A DNA stretch of 5,643 nt, taken from contig JAGXHD010000141.1 of the NCBI GenBank assembly GCA_024636395.1, positions 1-5,643 on the forward strand, in the 5' to 3' direction. The stretch's first letter is position 1. The number at the start of each line of letters is the position of its first letter. Below, piece after piece: positions 1 to 4,723 of the stretch. A model generated the notes under the pieces. It worked only from the letters and a program-made list of their open reading frames with translations. It was not told the DNA's origin and did no database searches. The stretch comes from Sulfitobacter sp. Its GTDB lineage: Bacteria > Pseudomonadota > Alphaproteobacteria > Rhodobacterales > Rhodobacteraceae. The position numbers were made by a program, and so were the translations under genes.

Positions 1-10
1 CTGTAAGACC

Positions 11-16
11 AAGGAG
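11..16 (+). promoter_or_regulatory. Ribosome binding site of the FAH-family gene
   Basis: AAGGAG lies 8 nt before the ATG at 25. It is a strong Shine-Dalgarno match and supports that start. Confidence 0.8.
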
Positions 17-24
17 ACAGCACC

Positions 25-864
25 ATGAAACTTGCCCGACTTCGGACCACAGACGGTATCCGCCCCGCGCTGATCGACGCGCAGGGCGCCGCGCACGATA
101 TCTCTTCGGCGGTGGCGGACATCACCGCGCAGACCCTGTTGGAGATGGCCGCACTGCGCGATCTCAAGCCAGAGGACTTTCCGGTGATTGAGGGCGAATA
201 TGCGCGGGTCCTGGATGATGTACGGCGGATGTTCTGCATCGGGCTCAACTACTCGGATCATGCGGCCGAGACTGGCATGGCGATCCCGACCGAGCCGATA
301 CTGTTTATGAAATCCTGCCCGGCAACGGGAGCCAATGATCCGATCATCCTCCCGAAGGGATCGCAAAAGACCGATTGGGAAGTCGAGCTTGGCGTGGTGA
401 TCGGCACCCGTGCGCATCATGCGGCGGAGGCGGATGCATTGGCCCATGTGGCGGGCTATTGCGTGATCAACGATGTGTCCGAGCGGGCCTTTCAGACCGA
501 GCGGGGCGGGCAGTGGACCAAGGGAAAATCCTGCGACAGTTTCGGCCCGGTGGGTCCATGGCTGGTGAGTCCGGACGAGGTGCCCGATCCTCAGGCCCTA
601 GAAATGTACCTCGATGTGAACGGCACGCGCTGCCAGACCGGCAGCACCGCTACTATGGTGTTTGGCGTGGCCCATATCATCTCTTATCTGAGCAGCTTCG
701 TGACGCTCGTGCCCGGTGATGTGATCTCGACCGGGACGCCGCCGGGCGTGGGCATGGGCATGAAGCCGCCGCAGTATTTGCGCGCCGGAGACGTGGTTGA
801 GCTTGGGATCGAGGGCTTGGGTGTCCAGCGGCAGACGGTCGTGGCCTACCACGAAGCACTTTGA
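25..864 (+). CDS. Fumarylacetoacetate hydrolase family protein, probable 2,4-diketo-3-deoxy-sugar-acid hydrolase
   Basis: This 279-residue cytosolic protein has the normal length for a bacterial FAH-fold acylpyruvase-type enzyme. Visible hallmarks are the lid segment GLNYSDHAAE with a His79/Glu82 pair, the metal-binding acidic residues Glu119 and Glu121 in DWEVELG and Asp150 in INDVSER, a KGKSCDSFGP segment, and the family signature STGTPPGVGMG. Such enzymes use Mg2+ or Mn2+ to cleave the C-C bond of 2,4-diketo acids. The GGQWTKGKSCDSFGP and YLRAGDVVELGIEGLG blocks most resemble proteins annotated as 2,4-diketo-3-deoxy-L-fuconate hydrolase, which yields pyruvate and lactate, or (often wrongly) as ureidoglycolate lyase. 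Family assignment is secure, but the substrate is inferred. No sugar dehydrogenase or dehydratase is visible beside it; the next gene begins 81 nt later and belongs to Kdo synthesis. The start at 25 has a good ribosome binding site. Confidence 0.93.
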   Translation: MKLARLRTTDGIRPALIDAQGAAHDISSAVADITAQTLLEMAALRDLKPEDFPVIEGEYARVLDDVRRMFCIGLNYSDHAAETGMAIPTEPILFMKSCPATGANDPIILPKGSQKTDWEVELGVVIGTRAHHAAEADALAHVAGYCVINDVSERAFQTERGGQWTKGKSCDSFGPVGPWLVSPDEVPDPQALEMYLDVNGTRCQTGSTATMVFGVAHIISYLSSFVTLVPGDVISTGTPPGVGMGMKPPQYLRAGDVVELGIEGLGVQRQTVVAYHEAL

Positions 865-868
865 GAAA

Positions 869-899
869 GCCCGTGCTGCGTCTTGCAGCACTGAAGGGC
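869..899 (+). other. Hairpin in the FAH-kdsD spacer
   Basis: GTGCTGC (873-879) and GCAGCAC (885-891) form a perfect 7-bp stem with a 5-nt loop. An outer GCCC (869-872) can pair with GGGC (896-899) across a 4-nt bulge. The structure begins 5 nt after the FAH stop codon. No T-tract follows, so it is not a canonical intrinsic terminator. It may be an attenuator, an mRNA 3'-end stabiliser or a processing site between the FAH gene and the kds pair. Confidence 0.5.
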
Positions 900-934
900 G
901 GCGCGTACATCACGTGAGCACCCGACGTACAGAG

Positions 935-940
935 AAAGAG
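935..940 (+). promoter_or_regulatory. Weak ribosome binding site of kdsD
   Basis: AAAGAG lies 5 nt before the ATG at 946. It is a modest Shine-Dalgarno match but the best candidate available, and it agrees with the conserved start region of the protein. Confidence 0.5.
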
Positions 941-945
941 CCCTG

Positions 946-1902
946 ATGCCTGACGAAAAACAGATATTGGCCACTGCGGCGCAGGTGCTGGAGCTTGAGG
1001 GGCAGGCCCTCGTGCGCATGGCATCGAATCTGCCGGATGATTTTGTGGGCGCCGTTGAGCGGATCTTACAGATCAAAGGGCGGATCATTCTGTCTGGCAT
1101 CGGCAAATCTGGACATATCGCGCGGAAGATCGCTTCGACCCTCGCCTCGACCGGGACGCCAGCGTATTTCGTGCATCCTGCGGAGGCGAGCCATGGTGAT
1201 CTGGGGATGATCACGCAGGATGATTTGTGCATCTTGCTGTCCAATTCCGGCGAGACGAGCGAGCTGGGCGATCTGATCAACCACACGCGGCGCTTCTCGA
1301 TTCCGATGATCGGAATGAGTAGCAAGGAAGGCAGCACCCTGATGCGCGCTGCCGATCTGCGCCTGACCTTGCCGCAGGAGCCGGAAGCGGGCAGCGGGAT
1401 CGCGCCCACCACGTCGACGACGCTGGCGCTGGCGCTTGGGGATGCGTTGGCCATGGCACTGATGGAGCAGCGCGGGTTCTTGTCGGAGCATTTCCGGACC
1501 TATCATCCCGGCGGCAAGCTCGGCGCCCAGCTGGCGCTTGTGCACCAGTTGATGCACGGGGCTGACGCGATGGCCGTGGTTGCTCCGGAAACGGACATGC
1601 AGGAAACCATGCTGAAGATGGGCGAAAAAGGCTTTGGCCTCGCGTGTGTGATCGAGGATGGCAAGCTGCTGGGCGTGATCTCCGACGGTGATTTGCGGCG
1701 CAATATCGAATTTCTCGGCACGCGCACTGCGGGAGAGGTGGCGACTAAATCCCCCAAGACGGTGCCGACCGATATGATGGCGGCGAAAGCGCTGGCCGTG
1801 ATGAATGACAACAAGATAACCGTGCTTGTGGTGGTGGATGGCGATGGCGCCCCGGTGGGTCTGCTGCGGGTCAATGACTGTTTGCGCGCTGGAGTGGCCT
1901 GA
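946..1902 (+). CDS. kdsD: Arabinose-5-phosphate isomerase, KdsD/KpsF family (SIS domain plus two CBS domains)
   Basis: The enzyme interconverts D-ribulose 5-phosphate and D-arabinose 5-phosphate, the first dedicated step towards Kdo for LPS or capsule. At 318 residues it matches the usual 320-330. A SIS domain occupies about residues 35-175 and contains GIGKSGHIARK (Lys54), HPAEASHGDLG, SNSGETSE (Glu103), PEAGSGIAPTTST (Glu147) and YHPGGKLG (His187). Lys54, Glu103, Glu147 and His187 line up by motif with the Lys, Glu, Glu and His active-site residues described for E. coli KdsD. Two CBS repeats follow at about 204-258 (ending ISDGDLRRN) and 266-318 (ending RVNDCLRAGVA). The segment equivalent to the usual EACPLGLAPTSST reads EAGSGIAPTTST, a mild divergence. 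The stop codon shares its last base with the start of kdsB, so the two are translationally coupled. KpsF (capsule) and KdsD (LPS) paralogues cannot be told apart from this window. Confidence 0.95.
   Translation: MPDEKQILATAAQVLELEGQALVRMASNLPDDFVGAVERILQIKGRIILSGIGKSGHIARKIASTLASTGTPAYFVHPAEASHGDLGMITQDDLCILLSNSGETSELGDLINHTRRFSIPMIGMSSKEGSTLMRAADLRLTLPQEPEAGSGIAPTTSTTLALALGDALAMALMEQRGFLSEHFRTYHPGGKLGAQLALVHQLMHGADAMAVVAPETDMQETMLKMGEKGFGLACVIEDGKLLGVISDGDLRRNIEFLGTRTAGEVATKSPKTVPTDMMAAKALAVMNDNKITVLVVVDGDGAPVGLLRVNDCLRAGVA
1891..1894 (+). promoter_or_regulatory. Ribosome binding site of kdsB inside the kdsD 3' end
   Basis: GGAG lies 7 nt before the ATG at 1902 and sits inside the last codons of kdsD. 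With the TGATG stop/start overlap it indicates coupled translation. Confidence 0.6.
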
Positions 1903-2690
1903 TGAAAACCGTGATCGTAATCCCCGCGCGTTACGCGTCGACCCGCTATCCTGGCAAACCATTGGTCACGCTGCGGGACCGGGACGGGAACGAGAAATCC
2001 CTGATCCAGCGCAGCTGGGAGGCCGCGATAGCAGTAAAAGGTGTCGCGGCGGTCTATGTCGCCACGGACGACGACCGGATCAAAGCGGCGGCGGAAGCCT
2101 TCGGGGCGCAGGTGATCATGACGTCGCAAAGCTGCGAGAACGGGACGGCACGCTGCGCAGAGGCCGCGACGAAAGGTGTGTTTGAGGCTGATCTTGTAGT
2201 CAACCTGCAAGGAGATGCGCCGCTCACGCCCGCTTGGTTTGTCGAGGATCTGATCGCCGCGATGGGTGCGCGGCCCGAAGCGCCGGTGGCCACGCCCGTG
2301 GTGCAATGTGACGCGCAGACTTATGCGCATTTCCGCGCCGACCGTGCAGCGGGTCTGGTTGGGGGAACGACCGCAGTATTCGACCGTGCGCACCGCGCGC
2401 TCTATTTCAGTAAGGAAGTGCTGCCCTACATCTCGCCCGCGAAAGAGGCGGACGCGGCGGGCGAGGTGTTTCATCACGTGGGTCTCTACGCGTACCGCCC
2501 CGATGCCCTGGCGCAATACGCGGGCTGGCCCGAAGGCAGGCTCGAGCGGCACGAAGGACTGGAGCAACTGCGGTTTCTCGAGAACGGCACAGATATCTTA
2601 TGTGTCGAAGTGGAGGGGCGGGGCCGCGTATTTTGGGAGCTGAACAATCCGGGCGATGTGGCCCGGATTGAATCAATCCTGAACGCTTGA
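1902..2690 (+). CDS. kdsB: 3-deoxy-manno-octulosonate cytidylyltransferase (CMP-Kdo synthetase), variant metal site
   Basis: The 262-residue cytosolic nucleotidyltransferase is expected to join CTP and Kdo to give CMP-Kdo, the sugar donor for LPS or capsule. Family features are the N-terminal IPARYASTRYPGKP nucleotide-binding loop, YVATDDDRI, NGTARCAEA (80-88), VNLQGDAP (Asp105), ALYFSKEVLPY, HHVGLYAYRPDAL and LEQLRFLE. Compared with E. coli KdsB as I remember it, SGTER is NGTAR, QGDEP is QGDAP, and the C-terminal VDTPEDL is LNNPGDV. The Asp235 metal ligand of E. coli therefore appears to be Asn248 here, while the Asp100 equivalent (Asp105) is kept. I believe the QGDAP and ELNNP forms recur in Rhodobacteraceae homologues, so this looks like a lineage variant rather than decay; that is from memory. 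The product could be a modified octulosonate nucleotide instead of CMP-Kdo itself. Position beside kdsD supports a Kdo-type role. Confidence 0.92.
   Translation: MKTVIVIPARYASTRYPGKPLVTLRDRDGNEKSLIQRSWEAAIAVKGVAAVYVATDDDRIKAAAEAFGAQVIMTSQSCENGTARCAEAATKGVFEADLVVNLQGDAPLTPAWFVEDLIAAMGARPEAPVATPVVQCDAQTYAHFRADRAAGLVGGTTAVFDRAHRALYFSKEVLPYISPAKEADAAGEVFHHVGLYAYRPDALAQYAGWPEGRLERHEGLEQLRFLENGTDILCVEVEGRGRVFWELNNPGDVARIESILNA
2645..2679 (+). repeat. Perfect 10-bp inverted repeat at the 3' end of kdsB, with a third competing arm
   Basis: CAATCCGGGC (2645-2654) and GCCCGGATTG (2661-2670) are exact reverse complements separated by GATGTG, giving a G+C-rich 10-bp stem with a 6-nt loop inside codons 248-256 of kdsB. 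A further CAATCC (2674-2679) can pair with the same GGATTG (2665-2670) across AAT, so two folds compete. No T-tract follows. The likely role is a transcript-end or RNA-stability element overlapping the coding sequence, though codon constraint could also produce it. Confidence 0.6.
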
Positions 2691-2695
2691 GCTCT

Positions 2696-2744
2696 GGCCT
2701 GCATGCTCAGGCTTGTGGGAGCCTAGTGTCGCGGCACGGCTCTC
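2696..2744 (+). terminator. Hairpins downstream of kdsB, possible transcript 3' end
   Basis: The first hairpin pairs GGCCTG (2696-2701) with CAGGCT (2708-2713), with one G-U pair. The second pairs GGGAGCC (2717-2723) with GGCTCTC (2738-2744) with one G-U pair, then after a 2-nt TA bulge pairs GTGT (2726-2729) with GCAC (2734-2737), closing on CGCG. An alternative stem AGGCT (2709-2713)/AGCCT (2720-2724) would exclude both. There is no T-run after 2744, so factor-independent termination is unproven. Position just after the kdsB stop and before an AT-rich promoter-like block suggests the end of the kds transcript. Confidence 0.4.
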
Positions 2745-2764
2745 ATGACATTCAGGCTGGGTTG

Positions 2765-2815
2765 AAGCGCCATATCTTACGTATAAGCAATATTATGTAA
2801 TATATATCAGCGCTT
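2765..2815 (+). promoter_or_regulatory. AT-rich promoter/operator block with nested palindromes
   Basis: A sharply AT-rich stretch in G+C-rich surroundings is flanked by the inverted arms AAGCGC (2765-2770) and GCGCTT (2810-2815). Inside are CTTACGTATAAG (4-bp arms) and ATATTATGTAATAT (2790-2803), a 6-bp inverted repeat around TG. A weak sigma-70-like pair is TTACGT (2778-2783), 17 nt, then TATATA (2801-2806). The palindrome would overlap that promoter, as expected for a dimeric repressor such as a TetR or GntR type. No regulator gene is in the window, and neither promoter nor operator is confirmed. Confidence 0.4.
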
Positions 2816-2853
2816 TATTGCAGGTTTTTGAGGTTCAGCGGCATTGAGCCCTG

Positions 2854-2869
2854 TTTTGTGATTTTGCGA
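2854..2869 (+). repeat. Tandem 8-bp direct repeat TTTTGYGA
   Basis: TTTTGTGA (2854-2861) is followed at once by TTTTGCGA (2862-2869), differing at one position. The same segment can also fold as GTTTTG (2853-2858) with CGAAAC (2867-2872). It lies between the AT-rich block and the synthetase gene, where a regulator site would be plausible. Chance is a real alternative. Confidence 0.3.
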
Positions 2870-2946
2870 AACGAAGTTCCGTCCTGCGGTATTGGCAGGC
2901 CCGAAGTTTCCCCCTAGTCTACCCCGAGACAGAGTCGTGCGCCCTT

Positions 2947-2951
2947 GGAGG
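2947..2951 (+). promoter_or_regulatory. Strong Shine-Dalgarno sequence before the short leader ORF
   Basis: GGAGG lies 9 nt before the ATG at 2961. It is a better match than anything in front of the synthetase start at 3023, so ribosomes probably load here first. A second purine run, GGGAGGG (2976-2982), sits 5 nt before the ATG at 2988. Confidence 0.45.
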
Positions 2952-2960
2952 ATAGGGAGC

Positions 2961-3026
2961 ATGGCTTTAGGACTTGGGAGGGTCATGATGGAAGAAAAAC
3001 GCTGGCTGGCCGGGATTCCGGAATGA
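2961..3026 (+). CDS. Possible 21-codon leader ORF coupled to the acyl-CoA synthetase
   Basis: An ORF from ATG 2961 (or internal ATGs at 2985 and 2988) ends in TGA at 3024-3026, overlapping the synthetase ATG at 3023 as ATGA. The final residues are MEEKRWLAGIPE. The first codons (TTA, GGA, CTT, AGG) look unlike the neighbouring genes, whereas the last twelve look normal for this genome. There is no run of one amino acid as in classical attenuation peptides, and I recognise no family. It could be a leader peptide giving translational coupling. Alternatively, it is the original N-terminus of the synthetase separated from the rest by a frameshift. It could also be chance. Confidence 0.35.
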   Translation: MALGLGRVMMEEKRWLAGIPE

Positions 3027-4711
3027 GTGGTATGACGCCGGAAACAGCGGTGGCCCACATTCTTGCCACCAATCCGACCTTCGCCGTCGCGCCCACAGTC
3101 ATCCGCGGCGTGACCTATCGCGCGTTCCAGAATGTGCCACCGACAGTACCCTTACTTATGGCAGCCGGGATTGCGCAGCACGATGACGGTGCCTCCGACT
3201 ATCTGCTCTATGAGGGGGAGCGTTGGACCTTTGGCGCGTTTTGCGACGAGGTGCGCCGGGTTGCAAACGTCCTGCACAATGAGTTCGGCATAGGAAAAGG
3301 TGACCGTGTGGCGATCGCCATGCGCAACTATCCTGAACTGATGGCGCTGGTACTGGCGATTTCCTCAACCGGAGCAACTGTCGTATTCGTTAACGCGTGG
3401 TGGACGACCGAAGAGCTGGACTATGCCCTGCGCGACAGTGGAGCGACCCTCGTGTTCGCGGATGGGCCGCGGATCGAGCGCCTCATACCGCTGGTTGCGG
3501 ACTTGTCCCTGACGGTCGTAGGTGTCCGTGACGGCGAGGGAATGACCGATCACTCCTACACCGCGCTTCAAATCACGGCTGCCGACACGCCGCTGGATGT
3601 TGCGATCGATACGGATGATGATTTCGCGGTCATGTACTCATCGGGCACGACGGGCCATCCAAAAGGCGTCGTCCAGACGCATCGCAGTGCGGTGAGCGCG
3701 GTGTTCAGCTGGCTGATGCAGGCGGTTGTGGCTCCTCTGGTGACGCCTCCCGCGCCGGATGCTCCTGCCCCGTTGCGGCCCTCTGCGCTGGTTGTAACCC
3801 CGCTGTTTCACGTCACCGCGACGCATCCACTGTTTTTGCTCAGCCTCGTTGCGGGCGCGCGGATCACGCTCATGCGCAAGTGGGATGCCGCCGAGGCTAT
3901 GCGCCTGATCAAGGCCGAAAATGTCACACGCTTTCTGGGGGTGCCTACGCAATCGGCTGAGCTGATGCACGCGGCTCAGGCTGCGGGCGAGACACTCGAT
4001 ACGCTCGATTACCTTGGGTCCGGCGGGGCGAAGCGGCCCGGCGCGCAGGTGGCGCAGCTGGCCAAAACATTCCCCAATGCCGGCATTGCGACAGGCTGGG
4101 GGATGACGGAGACGAACGCGCTGGGGATCGGGATGATCGGGGAGGATTACGTGAACCGCCCCGAGAGTGCGGGCAAGCTGCACCCACCAGTGCAGGAATT
4201 ACGCCTTCTCGATGATGCCGGAAATGATGTCGCTTTAGGTGAGCTTGGCGAGATCACCGTGAAAAGCCCGGCCAATATGCGCTGTTATCTCAACAAGCCG
4301 GAGGCAACCGCTGAGACGATGCGGGACGGTTGGCTGCGCACCGGGGATCTGGCAGTGATGGACGCCGAAGGATACATCACCATTCTGGACCGCAAAAAGA
4401 ATATCATCATCCGCGGCGGCGAAAATATCGCTTGTCTGGATGTGGAGGGCGCGCTGCACCGGCTGCCGGACGTGATCGAGGCCTGCGCGTTTTCTGTCCC
4501 GGATGAGCGGCTGGGGGAGACTGTGGGTGCTTGTGTCCAGCTACGATCAGGTGCGACACTGAGCCGAGAGCAGATGGCGCAGGCCCTAGAGGGCCATATA
4601 GCCAAATTCAAAACACCGACGCATTTGTGGACGCAAACCGCACCTTTGTTGCGCGGTGCGACCGATAAAATTGACCGGCGCGGCATTCGTGCGGCCTGTC
4701 TGAAGATATAA
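3023..4711 (+). CDS. Acyl-CoA synthetase (AMP-forming), ANL superfamily class I adenylate-forming enzyme
   Basis: It activates a carboxylic acid with ATP to an acyl-adenylate, then to the acyl-CoA thioester, probably in the cytosol. The 562 residues span an AMP-binding domain and a C-terminal lid. Motifs are the P-loop YSSGTTGHPKG (205-215), TPLFHVTATH, GWGMTET (358-364), TGD (440-442) within DGWLRTGDLAVMDAEGYI, the hinge-region RKKNIIIRGGENI from Arg457, and the C-terminal catalytic Lys549 in ATDKIDRR. The last is usually written GKxxR, so the Gly before the Lys is Asp here. The NAWWTTEELDYAL segment occurs in a broad proteobacterial group of uncharacterised acyl-CoA ligases, and the substrate cannot be read from sequence. 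I chose ATG 3023; the longer in-frame TTG at 2945 lacks a ribosome binding site and adds unlike-family sequence, and ATG 3032 is also possible. The next gene starts 12 nt after the stop, implying one operon. Confidence 0.93.
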   Translation: MSGMTPETAVAHILATNPTFAVAPTVIRGVTYRAFQNVPPTVPLLMAAGIAQHDDGASDYLLYEGERWTFGAFCDEVRRVANVLHNEFGIGKGDRVAIAMRNYPELMALVLAISSTGATVVFVNAWWTTEELDYALRDSGATLVFADGPRIERLIPLVADLSLTVVGVRDGEGMTDHSYTALQITAADTPLDVAIDTDDDFAVMYSSGTTGHPKGVVQTHRSAVSAVFSWLMQAVVAPLVTPPAPDAPAPLRPSALVVTPLFHVTATHPLFLLSLVAGARITLMRKWDAAEAMRLIKAENVTRFLGVPTQSAELMHAAQAAGETLDTLDYLGSGGAKRPGAQVAQLAKTFPNAGIATGWGMTETNALGIGMIGEDYVNRPESAGKLHPPVQELRLLDDAGNDVALGELGEITVKSPANMRCYLNKPEATAETMRDGWLRTGDLAVMDAEGYITILDRKKNIIIRGGENIACLDVEGALHRLPDVIEACAFSVPDERLGETVGACVQLRSGATLSREQMAQALEGHIAKFKTPTHLWTQTAPLLRGATDKIDRRGIRAACLKI

Positions 4712-4717
4712 AAAGGA
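4712..4717 (+). promoter_or_regulatory. Ribosome binding site of the 3-hydroxyacyl-CoA dehydrogenase gene
   Basis: AAAGGA directly follows the synthetase stop codon and lies 6 nt before the ATG at 4724. It supports that start and co-transcription with the synthetase. Confidence 0.7.
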
Positions 4718-4723
4718 TACGAC

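Larger units (their letters stand above)
2691..3022 (+). other. Intergenic region between kdsB and the acyl-CoA synthetase gene
   Basis: These 332 nt hold no large gene. From left to right they contain the post-kdsB hairpins, an AT-rich palindromic block, a tandem TTTTGTGA/TTTTGCGA repeat, a small hairpin (CCTGC 2883-2887 with GCAGG 2895-2899) and a possible short leader ORF from 2961. I see no tRNA or recognisable riboswitch core. The change from hairpins to an AT-rich block marks a likely boundary between the kds transcript and the fatty-acid-type operon. Confidence 0.7.

Noticed and set aside
4..6. TAA as the stop codon of an upstream gene
   Set aside because: Only 3 nt precede it in the window, so no reading frame can be supported.
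726..1160. The same 15-bp string CTCGACCGGGACGCC at 726-740 and 1146-1160
   Set aside because: Both copies encode STGT(P) within conserved motifs of two unrelated proteins, so codon preference explains the match better than a repeat element.
1066..1962. Antisense ORF of 298 codons over kdsD
   Set aside because: The His/Gln/Arg-rich composition is typical of the reverse complement of a G+C-rich gene; kdsD on the + strand explains the region.
1503..2567. Long antisense ORF of 354 codons across kdsD and kdsB
   Set aside because: It is the mirror of two clearly recognisable genes, spans their junction, and its translation is Arg/His-rich with no family features.
2765..2816. AAGCGC...GCGCTTT as an intrinsic terminator
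   Set aside because: The arms are only 6 bp and enclose a 39-nt AT-rich loop, and the T-run is short. An operator or promoter setting is more plausible.
2945..3022. Upstream extension of the acyl-CoA synthetase from TTG 2945
   Set aside because: No Shine-Dalgarno sequence precedes the TTG, and GGAGG actually overlaps its start. The extra 26 residues do not look like an acyl-CoA ligase N-terminus.
2807..3058. Antisense ORF of 83 codons in the intergenic region, a possible divergent gene
   Set aside because: It overlaps the synthetase start and leader region, shows no family features or good ribosome binding site, and has a composition unlike the real genes here.
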